A stretch of DNA of 39,191 bases, from contig NZ_BGJX01000031.1 of NCBI RefSeq assembly GCF_009811655.1, positions 1-39,191 on the forward strand, read 5' to 3'. Below the pieces are notes generated by a model that did no database searches, had not been told where the DNA came from, and saw nothing but the letters and a program-made list of their open reading frames with translations. The translations under genes were made by a program, and so were the position numbers. The stretch comes from Methylosinus sp. Ce-a6 (GTDB taxonomy: Bacteria; Pseudomonadota; Alphaproteobacteria; Rhizobiales; Beijerinckiaceae). Positions 25,833 through 35,199 of this stretch are shown here, piece after piece. How positions within the stretch are numbered: position 1 is the stretch's first letter; each line of letters opens with the position of its first letter.

Positions 25833-25863
25833 TCTTTCCTTACGAGACGAACGGCGGCTCTTC

Positions 25864-27426
25864 GTGCTCATCGGCTTCGGGCATTTCTTCCGACTGGCGC
25901 GCGCCGGCTACATTCTGGCGCGCGAAGGCGTGTTCAAGAGCGTCGATCCGGCCCTATTGCCCGTCCCGCTGCAATTTCTGCTGCGCTTCGGCAATCTCCT
26001 GGCCAAGCCCGGCGCCGGCGGCGCGCCGCAGGCGCTGGTGCGCGCCTTCGCGCAGATCGGCCCCTCCTATGTGAAGCTCGGCCAGTTTCTGGCGACGCGC
26101 CCGGATGTCGTCGGCGGCGAGATCGCCGACGCCCTGACCGCGCTTCAGGACCGCATGGAGCCCTTCGGTCGGCAGGCGGCGGTCGAGATCATCGAAAAGG
26201 CCTTCGGCAGGCCGATCGATCAGATCTTCGTCACTTTCGGCGAGCCGGTGGCGGCGGCCTCCATCGCCCAGGTGCATACCGCCCGCGTCGCCTATCCGGA
26301 CGGCGAGCGCAAGGTCGCGGTGAAGGTGCTGCGGCCGGATGTCGAGCGCCAGTTCCGCCGCGACTTCGCCGATATGTATATTCTCGCCCACGCGGCGGAA
26401 CGCTTCTCGTCCGAGGGGCGGCGGCTGCGGCTCATTCAGGTCGTCGACACGCTCGCCCGCTCGGTGAAGCTCGAGACGGATTTCCGCCTCGAGGCGGCGG
26501 CGGCCTCCGAGTTCCGCGACAATGTGGCCGACGACGCCGATATTCGCGCCCCCGGCGTCGATTGGGACCGCACGACGCGCGAGGTGCTGACGCTCGAATG
26601 GATCGTGGGCGCGCCGCTCTCCGACATCGCCCGTGTCGCCGCCCAGGGCCATGATCTCCAGGACCTCGGCCGCAAGGTGCTGCAGTCCTTCCTGCGCACG
26701 GCGATGCGCGACGGCTTCTTCCACGCCGACATGCATCAGGGCAATCTGTTCGTCGATCGCAAGGGACGGCTCGTCGCCATCGATTTCGGCATCATGGGCC
26801 GGCTCGGCCTCAAGGAGCGGCGGTTTCTGGCCGAAATCCTGTTCGGCTTCATCACGCGCGACTATAAGCGCGTCGCCGAAGTGCATTTCGAGGCGGGCTA
26901 TGTGCCGCCCGTCCATTCGGTCGAGGAATTCTCGCAGGCCCTGCGCGCCATAGGCGAGCCGCTGCATACGGCGAATGCGCAGGATATCTCCATGGCGCGG
27001 TTGCTCACCCTGCTCTTCGAGGTGACGGCGCTGTTCGACATGCGCACGCGCACGGAGCTGGTGCTGCTGCAGAAAACCATGGTGGTGGCGGAAGGCGTCG
27101 CCCGCTCGCTCGATCCGACGCTGAACATATGGAAGACGTCCGATCCGGTCGTGCGCGGCTGGATCGCGGATAATCTCGGCCCCCAGGCCAAGCTCGAGGA
27201 CGCCGGCAGGGCGGCCGTCGACGTCGCCAAATTCGCGACGCGGCTGCCCAAGCTCCTCGCCGATGCGGAGACCGCCGTCGAGACGCTGGCGGCGGCGGGC
27301 TCCAAGGGCTTGCTGCTCTCGGAAAAATCGCTCGAAGGGCTGGCGCGGGCGCGGCGGCGGGCGGATCGATGGTTCATGCTGGCCGTCGTTCTCGTGGCGC
27401 TGCTCGCAATCCACTGGATGAGATGA
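25864..27426 (+). CDS. ubiB: UbiB, ABC1/ADCK-family atypical kinase for ubiquinone synthesis
   Basis: 520 residues from GTG 25864. UbiB is an ATPase/kinase-like protein needed for ubiquinone synthesis, tethered to the inner membrane. The family KxGQ motif is YVKLGQFLATRPD (K71-Q74). Next are the Ala-rich nucleotide loop EPVAAASIAQVH (~129-138), the conserved VAVKVLRPDVE, the catalytic FFHADMHQGNLF (~H290), and IDFGIMGRLG with D307. A C-terminal hydrophobic helix (WFMLAVVLVALLAIHWMR) is the membrane anchor. The ribosome site is weak. It is followed after four bases by an exported unknown protein. Confidence 0.95.
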   Translation: MLIGFGHFFRLARAGYILAREGVFKSVDPALLPVPLQFLLRFGNLLAKPGAGGAPQALVRAFAQIGPSYVKLGQFLATRPDVVGGEIADALTALQDRMEPFGRQAAVEIIEKAFGRPIDQIFVTFGEPVAAASIAQVHTARVAYPDGERKVAVKVLRPDVERQFRRDFADMYILAHAAERFSSEGRRLRLIQVVDTLARSVKLETDFRLEAAAASEFRDNVADDADIRAPGVDWDRTTREVLTLEWIVGAPLSDIARVAAQGHDLQDLGRKVLQSFLRTAMRDGFFHADMHQGNLFVDRKGRLVAIDFGIMGRLGLKERRFLAEILFGFITRDYKRVAEVHFEAGYVPPVHSVEEFSQALRAIGEPLHTANAQDISMARLLTLLFEVTALFDMRTRTELVLLQKTMVVAEGVARSLDPTLNIWKTSDPVVRGWIADNLGPQAKLEDAGRAAVDVAKFATRLPKLLADAETAVETLAAAGSKGLLLSEKSLEGLARARRRADRWFMLAVVLVALLAIHWMR

Positions 27427-27430
27427 ATCC

Positions 27431-28339
27431 ATGATCGCGAAAGCCGCTCCGCTGGCGCTTCTTCTCGCCTTCGTTTCCCTCGCCGCCTCGGCCGCGACGC
27501 CAGAGGAGGCCTATCTCTCCTCCCGCGATCGCGCGATCGCCAAGCTCCGCAAGCTGGAGGCCGCCGGCAAGGCCGCCGGACAGGCGGAGGCGGACGAGCG
27601 CAAGGCGCTGGCCGAGTTCGGCGGCAAGATGGAGGCGATCATCGGCCCCGTCTCCGCGCCGGGCTTCCAGAAGCTCGGCAAATACAGCATAGAGACTTTG
27701 TTCGACGGAATCGGCGCGGATCAGCTCGACGGCCTCGCCTTTGCCGGCGACGACGACAAATCGCAGCTCACCATCTCGACGCAAGGTCTCGCCGAGGCCT
27801 TTCTGCGCGCCCATCGCAAGAGCTGGATCAAAAGCGAGAAGGCGCCCCAGTCACTCGGCGAGGCGCTGGCCTCGCCCTACTTCTACACCCTGGCGGTGAG
27901 CCCGGACGCCGGCGTCGAGAAATACGCCGATCTGCCCATCGCCAAGCCCGCCGCGGCGACGCTCGCCGCCGCAATGCTCGACCTACGCAGCCAGGACGAC
28001 GCCGGCGGCGCCCTGCCCGACGAGATCATCGTCGCCGTCGCCAGCGGCGGGCGGCTCTATATTGCCTCGACGCCGGCCAAGGCGAAGATCGAGACGTCGC
28101 CCGTCTGCGAGAAGGCCTGGAGCGAGCATCAGGCCAAGGCCAAAAAGGCGATGGACTCCTATTCCGCCTCCGGCCGCGCCGACGAGAAGGATTTCGAGCA
28201 ATATTCGAAGCTGCAGGAGGAAGGCTCGGCCGCCTTCCGCCGCTGCTTCGCCGAGCGCGCGAAGTCGGAGACATTCTTCGCCGATCTGACGCAGGAGGCG
28301 CAGGCGCTCGCCGATAGGCTGGCGACGGCGAAGCGCTGA
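27431..28339 (+). CDS. Exported hypothetical protein, 302 residues
   Basis: Unrecognised. A clear signal peptide, MIAKAAPLALLLAFVSLAASAA, with a likely cut after ASA, indicates export. The mature part is helical and charged, with an N-terminal coiled-coil-like stretch (SSRDRAIAKLRKLEAAGKAAGQAEADERKALAEF) and a C-terminal helix ending ADRLATAKR. Two Cys (in SPVCEKAW and FRRCFAERAK) could form a disulfide. No catalytic motif is evident. It begins four bases after ubiB and is probably in that operon, but an involvement in quinone metabolism is not implied by sequence. A REP-like element follows it. Confidence 0.75.
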   Translation: MIAKAAPLALLLAFVSLAASAATPEEAYLSSRDRAIAKLRKLEAAGKAAGQAEADERKALAEFGGKMEAIIGPVSAPGFQKLGKYSIETLFDGIGADQLDGLAFAGDDDKSQLTISTQGLAEAFLRAHRKSWIKSEKAPQSLGEALASPYFYTLAVSPDAGVEKYADLPIAKPAAATLAAAMLDLRSQDDAGGALPDEIIVAVASGGRLYIASTPAKAKIETSPVCEKAWSEHQAKAKKAMDSYSASGRADEKDFEQYSKLQEEGSAAFRRCFAERAKSETFFADLTQEAQALADRLATAKR

Positions 28340-28368
28340 TCGCCAGCCTCGCCCGAGCATAAACAACG

Positions 28369-28451
28369 CGTCATTGCGAGCAAAGCGAAGCAATCCGGGG
28401 GCCGCCCCACGGCTCTGGATTGCTTCGTCGCTTACGCTCCTCGCAATGACG
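28369..28451. repeat. REP/MITE-like palindromic element, intact copy
   Basis: Begins CGTCATTGCGAGCAAAGCG and ends with its near-complement ...CTCGCAATGACG. The inner arms AGCAATCC and GGATTGCT flank a GC-rich loop. Total 83 bases. It lies between two convergent genes (28339 and 28500). A degenerate relative lies at 24894-24974. Confidence 0.8.
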
Positions 28452-28499
28452 AGCCTGCTCGTCATTCCCCGCAGCGGGCGTTTCGCTGTCCCTCGGCCC

Positions 28500-29501
28500 T
28501 CAGGCGAGCAGGCCGTGGTCGCGGGCGAGCTGAAGCAAATCTTTCTGCGGCCGCGCGCCAACATGGGCGATGATCTCGGCCGCCGCCAGCGCGCCGAGCG
28601 AGGCGGCGCCCTCGTGAGGCAGGCCGCGGGCGAGGCCGGCGATGAAACCCGCCGCGAAGAGATCGCCGGCGCCCGTCGTGTCCACCACTTCCGTCACCGG
28701 GAAGGCGGGAACGGCGACGCATTTCTTCCCCTCGACGACGATGACGCCCTGCTCCGAGCGCGTGACGACGCCGAGCAGATTGCTTTCTGCGCCGAGCGCC
28801 TTCGCCGCCGTCGCGAAATCGGCGGTCTCATAGAGCGAATGCAGTTCGCTCTCATTGGCGAAGAGAATATCGACGAGGCCGTCGCGGACGAGGCCCAGGA
28901 ACTCGCCGCGATAGCGATCGACGCAGAAAGCGTCCGACAGCGAGAGGGCGACGCGATTGCCGGCGGCGCGACTCGCCTTGGCCGCCTTCAGAAAGGCTTC
29001 CTTGGCGGCCGGCGGGTCCCAGAGATAGCCTTCGAGGTAGAGGATTTTGGAGGCGCGCACGAGCGCCTCGTCGACATCCCCCGGCCCGAGCGCCTGGCAG
29101 GCGCCGAGAAAAGTGTTCATGGTGCGCTGGCCGTCCGGCGTCACCAGAATGAGACAGCGCGCGGTCGCGGCGCCGTCCGTGGCGAAGGGCGTGTCGAAGG
29201 CGACGCCGGCCATGCGAATGTCATGAGCGAATTCGCGCCCGGCGTCATCGTCCTTCACCTTGCCGATGAAGGCCGCCGACAGCCCGAACCCCGCCGCGCC
29301 GACGAGCGTGTTGGCCCCGGAGCCGCCGGACATCACCGTCGTCGGCCCCATTGCGGAGTAGATTTCGGCGGCGCGGGCCTCGTCGACGAGCTGCATCGCG
29401 CCCTTGTGAAGGCCGGCGGCCACCAGCTGATCGTCCTCCGCGCGGGCCAGCGTGTCGACAATGGCGTTGCCGATGCCGAGGACGTCGTAGGTCGCGGTCA
29501 T
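28500..29501 (-). CDS. PfkB-family sugar kinase, probable adenosine kinase
   Basis: 333 residues. The N-terminal GIGNAIVDTLARAEDD and GGSGANTLVGAAGFG motifs and the C-terminal signature VVDTTGAGDLFAAGFIAGLARG (PfkB signature 2, catalytic Asp in DTTGAGD) are clear. The pattern DVLGIGNAIVD, MSGGSGANT and FIGKVKDDDAG resembles bacterial adenosine-kinase-like members, which phosphorylate adenosine to AMP. Ribokinase-like specificity cannot be excluded by eye. ATG 29501 is the start. It is convergent with the exported protein gene and divergent from prk. Confidence 0.88.
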   Translation of the reverse strand: MTATYDVLGIGNAIVDTLARAEDDQLVAAGLHKGAMQLVDEARAAEIYSAMGPTTVMSGGSGANTLVGAAGFGLSAAFIGKVKDDDAGREFAHDIRMAGVAFDTPFATDGAATARCLILVTPDGQRTMNTFLGACQALGPGDVDEALVRASKILYLEGYLWDPPAAKEAFLKAAKASRAAGNRVALSLSDAFCVDRYRGEFLGLVRDGLVDILFANESELHSLYETADFATAAKALGAESNLLGVVTRSEQGVIVVEGKKCVAVPAFPVTEVVDTTGAGDLFAAGFIAGLARGLPHEGAASLGALAAAEIIAHVGARPQKDLLQLARDHGLLA

Positions 29502-29640
29502 GAAATCACCTTGCGAACGAAAGGCGCGAGCGCCGGAAAGCCCTCTGTAATCGACGCGGCCGCGACGTCAACCGACCGCGCTTCCGAGCCGCCGGACGCC
29601 GGCCGCCGAGGAATGACGCGGAACGCCCTATGTTAATTGC

Positions 29641-29652
29641 TCAAATATTTGA
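29641..29652. promoter_or_regulatory. AT-rich palindrome upstream of prk
   Basis: TCAAATATTTGA is a perfect 12-bp palindrome, flanked by TTAAT (29633-29637) and ATTAA (29654-29658). It lies ~290 bases upstream of prk in the 441-base gap with the divergent kinase gene. LysR-type CbbR/QscR regulators of cbb genes bind AT-rich TNA dyads, so it is a candidate operator (inference). Confidence 0.45.
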
Positions 29653-29826
29653 AATTAATATATAAAGAATTGAATGAAGACGTTCTCGAGCCGCCCTGCG
29701 GCGGCGATCGAGATTTTTTTTCGGGGAGCCGAGCAAAGGCCCGCCTTTTCTTGTAGGAGAAGACGGCGGGGCCGCGCCCGAGGGGTCGTCCGGCGCGCGA
29801 AACGCAAGTGAGCTCGAGCGCTTTCC

Positions 29827-29848
29827 GCTCGAACGGAATCGTTCGAGC
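29827..29848. repeat. Hairpin in the prk leader region
   Basis: GCTCGAACG and CGTTCGAGC pair exactly around GAAT, 95 bases before the prk ATG. It may be a leader RNA hairpin or operator. Beyond this and the palindrome above, the gap 29502-29942 shows only A/T-rich promoter-like sequence (29630-29680) and no convincing gene. Confidence 0.45.
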
Positions 29849-29942
29849 GACCAGAATTCGCTCCAGATGGAAAATTAGACCAGTCTGCGATCCGAAAGGA
29901 TCGGCGGCTGGTGTGGAGTTACCGGCCGCGGTGGGCGTCGCA

Positions 29943-30818
29943 ATGTCGATCAAACATCCGATCATCTCGATCACCGGCTCGTCCGGCGCGGGCACGAGCT
30001 CGGTCAAGCAGACCTTCGAGCAGATCTTCCGCCGCGAGAAAGTGGAGGTCGCCTATGTGGAGGGCGACTCCTTCCATCGCTACGACCGCGACGAAATGAA
30101 AATGGCAATGGCCGAGGCGCAGGCGCGCGGCAACGCCCATTTCAGCCATTTCGGCCCGCAGGCCAATCTGCTCGGCGAGCTCGAAACCTTGTTCAAGGAA
30201 TATGGCGAGACCGGAACCGGTCAATATCGCCATTACGTCCATGACGAGAACGAGGCCGCCGTGCTGCATTCGCCGCCCGGAACCTTCACGCCCTGGCGCG
30301 AGCTGCCGGCCAACACGGATCTCTTGTTCTACGAGGGCCTGCACGGCGCCGTCGTGACCGAGGAGGTGAATGTCGCCCGCTACGCCGATTTGAAGATCGG
30401 CGTCGTGCCGGTCATCAATCTCGAATGGACGCAGAAGCTCCATCGCGACCGTAACACGCGCGGCTATACGACGGAGGCCGTCACCGAGACGATCCTGCGC
30501 CGGATGCACGATTATGTGTATTACATCTGCCCGCAATTCTCGGAGACGGACATCAACTTCCAGCGCGCCGCGACGGTGGACACCTCCAATCCTTTCGTCG
30601 CCCGCTCGATCCCGAGCCCGGACGAGTCGATCGTCGTGATCCGCTTTCGCGATCCGCGCGGCGTCGATTTCCCCTATCTCGTGACGATGATCGCCGGCAG
30701 CTGGATGTCGCGCGCCAATTCCATCGTCATTCCGGGCAATAAGCTCGATCTCGCCATGCAGCTCATACTCACGCCGCGGATATTGGAGCTGATGAAACGC
30801 AAACGTGGCGAAGCCTGA
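29943..30818 (+). CDS. prk: Phosphoribulokinase (proteobacterial class I)
   Basis: 291 residues, usual for the class I bacterial enzyme. It phosphorylates ribulose 5-phosphate to ribulose 1,5-bisphosphate. The P-loop is [11 protein letters not shown] (G12-T18 region). [12 protein letters not shown] contains the catalytic Asp region, and FEALH-type [23 protein letters not shown] and [18 protein letters not shown] [16 protein letters not shown] are family features. ATG 29943 was chosen because it gives [12 protein letters not shown]; the frame upstream is leader sequence. No RuBisCO genes are in the window. It may act in the Calvin cycle if cbbLS lies elsewhere, or supply RuBP as a signal, as reported for prk in Methylobacterium extorquens. 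Confidence 0.95.
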   Translation: MSIKHPIISITGSSGAGTSSVKQTFEQIFRREKVEVAYVEGDSFHRYDRDEMKMAMAEAQARGNAHFSHFGPQANLLGELETLFKEYGETGTGQYRHYVHDENEAAVLHSPPGTFTPWRELPANTDLLFYEGLHGAVVTEEVNVARYADLKIGVVPVINLEWTQKLHRDRNTRGYTTEAVTETILRRMHDYVYYICPQFSETDINFQRAATVDTSNPFVARSIPSPDESIVVIRFRDPRGVDFPYLVTMIAGSWMSRANSIVIPGNKLDLAMQLILTPRILELMKRKRGEA

Positions 30819-30831
30819 GGAAACGAACCCG

Positions 30832-32841
30832 ATGTCGAATGTTTTGGAGACTGTCGCCGAAGTCGCCGCGGCCGAGGACGAGCGCCGCGCCGCCAATGCG
30901 ATCCGCGCGCTGGCGATGGACGCGGTGGAGAAGGCCAAATCCGGCCATCCCGGCATGCCGATGGGCATGGCCGACGTCGCCACTGTGCTGTTTCGGCAAT
31001 TCGTGAAATTCGACGCCTCCACGCCCGACTGGCCCGACCGCGACCGTTTCGTGCTGTCGGCGGGCCATGGCTCCATGCTGCTCTACGCTCTCCTCTATCT
31101 GCTCGGCTATCCGGGCGTCTCGATCGACGATCTGAAGAACTTCCGCCAGCTCGATGCGAAGACGCCGGGCCATCCCGAATTCGGCCATACGGTCGGCGTC
31201 GAGACGACGACCGGCCCGCTCGGCCAGGGTCTCGCCACGGCCGTCGGCCTCGCGCTGGCGGAGCGGCTGCAGGCGGCGCGCTTCGGCGACGAGATCGTCG
31301 ATCATCGCACCTATGTCATCGCCGGCGACGGCTGTTTGATGGAGGGCGTGAGCCATGAGGCGATCGACCTCGCCGGCCATCTGCGCCTCGGCCGTCTCAT
31401 CGTGCTGTGGGACGACAATGGCATTTCCATCGACGGGCCGACGACGCTCTCGACCTCCACCGACCAGATCGCGCGCTTTGCCGCATCCGGCTGGCATGTG
31501 CAGCGCGTCGACGGCCATGCGCCGGCGGAAATCGCCGAAGCGCTCGCCAAGGCGCAGCAGGATCCGCGGCCCTCGCTCATCGCCTGCCGCAGCGTCATCG
31601 GCTATGGCGCGCCCGGCAAGCAGGGCAAGGAGACGGTTCATGGCGCGCCGCTCGGCGCGAGCGAGATAGAGCTCGCCCGCGCCGAGCTCGGCTGGCCCTA
31701 TGAGCCTTTCGACATTCCGGCGAAAACGCTGGAGAATTGGCGCGCCTCGGGGCGCCGCGGCGAAGGGGAGCGGCTCGCCTGGGAGCAGCGCCTTTCCGCC
31801 TCGGGAAGGCGCGACGAATTCGAGCGTTTTCTGAAGGGCGACATCGCCGGCGAGATCGCCGCGCCGCTGCGCGCGCTGCGCGAAAAATTCGCCGCCGAGC
31901 GGCCCAAGGTGGCGACGCGCAAATCCTCCGAGACCGTGCTCGGCGTCGTCAATGAGGCGACGAAGGCGACGATCGGCGGCTCCGCCGATCTCACCCATTC
32001 GAACTTCACCATCACCAAGGGTCTCGGCTCGGTTTCGGCGGAGAATTTCTCCGGCCGCTACATTCACTATGGCGTGCGCGAGCATGGCATGGCGGCGGCG
32101 ATGAACGGCATCGCCCTGCATGGCGGCTTCGTCCCCTATGGCGGCACATTTCTCGTCTTTTCCGATTATGCGCGCGGCGCGATCCGCCTCTCCGCGCTGA
32201 TGGGCCAGCGCGTCGTCTATGTGCTGACGCATGATTCGATCGGCCTCGGCGAGGACGGGCCGACGCATCAGCCGATCGAGCATCTCGCCTCGCTGCGCGC
32301 CATGCCCAATCTCTATGTCTTCCGCCCCGCGGATGCGATCGAGACGGCGGAATGCTGGGAGATCGCGCTCAATGCGAAGACGACGCCGTCGCTCTTGAGC
32401 CTGTCGCGGCAAAATCTGGCGACGCTGGAGCGGCCGATCGGCGAAAATCTCTCCGCCCGCGGCGCCTATGTGCTGCGCGAGCCGAGCGGCGGGCGCGAGG
32501 CGACGCTCATCGCCACCGGCTCCGAGGTGCAGATCGCGCTCGCCGCGGCCGATCTCCTGTGGGCGCGCGGCACGCGCGCGGCCGTCGTCTCCATGCCCTG
32601 CTGGGAGCTGTTCGAGACGCAGTCCCCGACCTATCGCGCCAGCGTGCTGGGCTCGGCGCCGCGCGTCGCCGTGGAGGCCGCCGCGCGGCTCGGCTGGGAC
32701 CGCTGGATCGGCGAGCGCGGGGCTTTCGTCGGCATGACGGGATTCGGCGCCAGCGCGCCCGCGGATGCGCTCTACGCCCGATTCGGGATCACGGCGGCGG
32801 GCGTGGCCGACGCCGCCGAGGCCCTGCTCGCGCAGCGCTGA
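30832..32841 (+). CDS. tkt: Transketolase
   Basis: 669 residues, full length. It moves two-carbon units between sugar phosphates using thiamine diphosphate, in the pentose-phosphate and Calvin pathways. N-terminal [47 protein letters not shown], the ThDP motif [20 protein letters not shown]...DDN, and the catalytic-Glu region [20 protein letters not shown] are all present, as is [14 protein letters not shown] 30832 has AGGA upstream; a GTG at 30805 overlapping the end of prk is an alternative. A strong terminator follows, so prk-tkt forms a unit. Confidence 0.96.
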   Translation: MSNVLETVAEVAAAEDERRAANAIRALAMDAVEKAKSGHPGMPMGMADVATVLFRQFVKFDASTPDWPDRDRFVLSAGHGSMLLYALLYLLGYPGVSIDDLKNFRQLDAKTPGHPEFGHTVGVETTTGPLGQGLATAVGLALAERLQAARFGDEIVDHRTYVIAGDGCLMEGVSHEAIDLAGHLRLGRLIVLWDDNGISIDGPTTLSTSTDQIARFAASGWHVQRVDGHAPAEIAEALAKAQQDPRPSLIACRSVIGYGAPGKQGKETVHGAPLGASEIELARAELGWPYEPFDIPAKTLENWRASGRRGEGERLAWEQRLSASGRRDEFERFLKGDIAGEIAAPLRALREKFAAERPKVATRKSSETVLGVVNEATKATIGGSADLTHSNFTITKGLGSVSAENFSGRYIHYGVREHGMAAAMNGIALHGGFVPYGGTFLVFSDYARGAIRLSALMGQRVVYVLTHDSIGLGEDGPTHQPIEHLASLRAMPNLYVFRPADAIETAECWEIALNAKTTPSLLSLSRQNLATLERPIGENLSARGAYVLREPSGGREATLIATGSEVQIALAAADLLWARGTRAAVVSMPCWELFETQSPTYRASVLGSAPRVAVEAAARLGWDRWIGERGAFVGMTGFGASAPADALYARFGITAAGVADAAEALLAQR

Positions 32842-32848
32842 CGCTTGG

Positions 32849-32887
32849 CCGGCGCGCGGCCGGGCTCGGTCCGCGCGCCGGATTTTT
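32849..32887 (+). terminator. Rho-independent terminator after tkt
   Basis: CCGGCGCGCGG and CCGCGCGCCGG form an 11-bp stem with an 11-base loop, followed by ATTTTT. It begins eight bases after the tkt stop. It separates prk-tkt from fba-rpe-pyk, which therefore need their own promoter in 32888-33043. Confidence 0.88.
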
Positions 32888-33043
32888 AAAGAACGGAACT
32901 GGTTTCCCGGCGAGCGGCGGCGGGGGGTGATGACATCCTCGGCGCTCCGCTATATCGCTATCGAAAGAATCGAAAACGCGACGCCGCATTGCTCGGGCGG
33001 CGCCGCCGAGGACGCGAATCCCGACGCTCGGAGGATACCGCAC

Positions 33044-34129
33044 ATGGCGCTCATCACCCTGAGACAATTGCTCGACCATGCCGCCGAGCACGACTATGGC
33101 GTGCCGGCCTTCAACATCAACAATATGGAGCAGGGCCTCGCGGTGATGGAGGCCGCGGCCTCGGTCGACGCGCCGGTCATCATCCAGGCGAGCCGCGGCG
33201 CCCGCTCCTACGCCAATGACGTGATGCTGGCCAAGATGATCGAGGCGCTGGCGATCATGTATCCCGACATTCCGCTGGTCATGCATCAGGACCATGGCAA
33301 TAGCGAAGCGACCTGCGCCAGCGCCATTCGCTTCGGCTTCACCTCGGTGATGATGGACGGCTCGCTCGAGGCGGACGGCAAGACGCCGGCGAGCTATGAC
33401 TACAATGTCGCGGTGACGCGCCGCGTCGTCGACCTCGCCCATTGGGTCGGAGCCTCGGTGGAGGGCGAGCTCGGCGTGCTGGGCTCGCTCGAGACCGGAG
33501 AAGGCGAGAAAGAAGACGGCCATGGCGCCGAGGGCAAGCTCAGCCACGACCAGCTGCTGACCGACCCCGATCAGGCCGTGGATTTTGTCGCGCGCACCAA
33601 GGTCGATGCGCTGGCCATCGCCATGGGCACCTCGCACGGCGCCTATAAATTCACGCGCAAGCCGGATGGCGCCATTCTGGCGATGCATGTGGTGGAGGAG
33701 ATCCACCGCCGCCTGCCCGACACGCATCTCGTGATGCACGGCTCCTCCTCCGTGCCGCAGGAGCTGCAGGACGCATTCAACGCCGCCGGCGGCGAGATGC
33801 CGCAGACATGGGGCGTGCCGGTCGAGGAAATCCAGCGCGGCATCAAATATGGCGTGCGCAAGATCAACATCGACACCGACTGCCGCATCGCCGTCACCGC
33901 CTCCATCCGCAAGACTCTGCTCGACAACAAGGGCGAGTTCGACCCGCGCAAATATCTGAAGCCGGCGCAGGAGGCGATGCGCAAAGTGTGCAAGCAGCGC
34001 TACGAGGAATTCAGCGCGGCGGGCCAGGCGAACAAGATCAAGCCGATCCCGCTCGCCGACATGGCCAAGCGCTATGCGAGCGGCGCGCTCGATCCGCGCA
34101 TCGCCGGGGCGAAGGCCGCGGCGGAGTAG
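33044..34129 (+). CDS. fba: Class II fructose-bisphosphate aldolase, Calvin-cycle type
   Basis: 361 residues. It reversibly condenses dihydroxyacetone phosphate with glyceraldehyde 3-phosphate (also used for sedoheptulose bisphosphate), using zinc. [11 protein letters not shown], the active-site VMHQDHGNS (D83, zinc His H84), [29 protein letters not shown] and the C-terminal [10 protein letters not shown] are typical of the CbbA/CfxA long form. The GGAGG at 33030-33034 is well placed before ATG 33044, and the region before it (after the tkt terminator) has no gene. First gene of a likely fba-(34169)-rpe unit. Confidence 0.96.
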   Translation: MALITLRQLLDHAAEHDYGVPAFNINNMEQGLAVMEAAASVDAPVIIQASRGARSYANDVMLAKMIEALAIMYPDIPLVMHQDHGNSEATCASAIRFGFTSVMMDGSLEADGKTPASYDYNVAVTRRVVDLAHWVGASVEGELGVLGSLETGEGEKEDGHGAEGKLSHDQLLTDPDQAVDFVARTKVDALAIAMGTSHGAYKFTRKPDGAILAMHVVEEIHRRLPDTHLVMHGSSSVPQELQDAFNAAGGEMPQTWGVPVEEIQRGIKYGVRKINIDTDCRIAVTASIRKTLLDNKGEFDPRKYLKPAQEAMRKVCKQRYEEFSAAGQANKIKPIPLADMAKRYASGALDPRIAGAKAAAE

Positions 34130-34168
34130 ACGGCGGCGGCCGCCGACGGGACGAGAAAGGCGTTGAGA

Positions 34169-34402
34169 ATGGGAGACGAACCCGAGAATCCGACGTCGGC
34201 GATATTGCGTCGCCTCGACGCCGAGATCGACGGCGTCGCGCTCGACATACGCGACATCGAACATCGCCTCACGGCGCTCGAGGTCGCGGTCGCCAATCTG
34301 GCCGCGACCGAAGCCAGTCATTACGCCAATGTCGCGCTCCGCGCAGATCGCACGGATGATCGTCTGGACCGCGTCGAAAAGCGCCTCAGCCTCGCGGACT
34401 GA
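34169..34402 (+). CDS. Small coiled-coil protein between fba and rpe
   Basis: 77 residues from ATG 34169, with GAAAGG about eight bases upstream. Unrecognised. It is almost entirely one charged amphipathic helix, ILRRLDAEIDGVALDIRDIEHRLTALEVAVANL then NVALRADRTDDRLDRVEKRL, with Leu/Ile/Val at heptad spacing, so a coiled coil is likely. It has no Cys, Trp or catalytic motif. It lies 39 bases after fba and 27 bases before rpe in the same direction, so it is probably part of that operon. A role in enzyme assembly is speculation. Confidence 0.7.
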   Translation: MGDEPENPTSAILRRLDAEIDGVALDIRDIEHRLTALEVAVANLAATEASHYANVALRADRTDDRLDRVEKRLSLAD

Positions 34403-34429
34403 GATCGGTCGGCCGAAAGGAGTGAAGCA

Positions 34430-35116
34430 ATGAACGGCGGAATCGTCGTCGCCCCATCCATCCTCTCCGCCGATTTCGCGCGGCTCGGCGAGGAAGTGCG
34501 CGACGTCGTTGCCGCCGGCGCCGATTGGATTCATCTCGATGTGATGGACGGGCATTTCGTGCCCAACATCACCTTCGGGCCCGCTGTGGTGAAGGCGCTG
34601 CGCCCGCACGCCTCATGCGTCTTCGACGCGCATCTGATGATCGAGCCGGTCGATCCTTATGTCGAGGCCTTCGCCAAGGCCGGCGCCGACGTCATTACCC
34701 TGCATGCCGAGGCGGGCGCGCATCTGCATCGCTCGCTGCGGCTCATCCGCTCGCTCGGCAAGAAGGCGGGCGTCTCGCTCAATCCGGGAACCGGCGAACG
34801 CGCGCTCGACTATGTGCTCGACGACGTCGATCTCATTCTGGTGATGAGCGTCGATCCGGGCTTCGGCGGCCAGAGCTTCATTCCCTCGCAGCTCGACAAG
34901 ATCCGCCGCATCCGCGAGATGATCGGACGCCGCGATATCTTCCTCGAGGTCGACGGCGGCGTCACGCCGCAGACGGCGACGTCGATCGTCGAGGCGGGCG
35001 CCGATGTGCTCGTCGCCGGCTCCGCCATATTCGCCGGCGCGGGCGCCGATTCCTACCGCCGCAACATTGCGGCGCTGCGCGAGGCGGCCGCGGCGGCGGG
35101 CGCGCTCGCCGTGTGA
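34430..35116 (+). CDS. rpe: Ribulose-phosphate 3-epimerase
   Basis: 228 residues. It interconverts ribulose 5-phosphate and xylulose 5-phosphate. The TIM-barrel motifs are standard: [32 protein letters not shown] (H35, D37), DAHLMIE (H68), [14 protein letters not shown] and [15 protein letters not shown] is seven bases upstream of ATG 34430. It follows the small coiled-coil gene in the fba unit. Its stop overlaps the first of two GTGACG/CGTCAC palindromes. Confidence 0.97.
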   Translation: MNGGIVVAPSILSADFARLGEEVRDVVAAGADWIHLDVMDGHFVPNITFGPAVVKALRPHASCVFDAHLMIEPVDPYVEAFAKAGADVITLHAEAGAHLHRSLRLIRSLGKKAGVSLNPGTGERALDYVLDDVDLILVMSVDPGFGGQSFIPSQLDKIRRIREMIGRRDIFLEVDGGVTPQTATSIVEAGADVLVAGSAIFAGAGADSYRRNIAALREAAAAAGALAV

Positions 35117-35151
35117 CGGGTCGTCACGGGCCGAAGTGACGAAAACGTCAC
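35113..35151. promoter_or_regulatory. Tandem GTGACG/CGTCAC palindromes, probable operator
   Basis: GTGACG-GGT-CGTCAC (35113-35127) and GTGACG-AAAA-CGTCAC (35136-35151) are two near-identical dyads with centres ~23 bases apart, about two helical turns. Two paired sites suggest cooperative binding of one regulator controlling pyk. The cognate protein is unknown. A strong AAAGGAGG follows at 35153-35160 but is 40 bases from the pyk ATG, with no start codon correctly spaced. Confidence 0.5.
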
Positions 35152-35199
35152 AAAGGAGGAAGAGAGCTTCGGCGCCCAGTCTCGAGCAGATATCATCCG

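Noticed and set aside
30769..34609. Long minus-strand frames opposite tkt and fba
   Set aside because: Antisense shadows of genes with full catalytic motifs.
35153..35160. AAAGGAGG as the pyk ribosome site
   Set aside because: It is 40 bases from the pyk ATG and no in-frame ATG, GTG or TTG is correctly spaced; an unseen leader peptide start was also not found.
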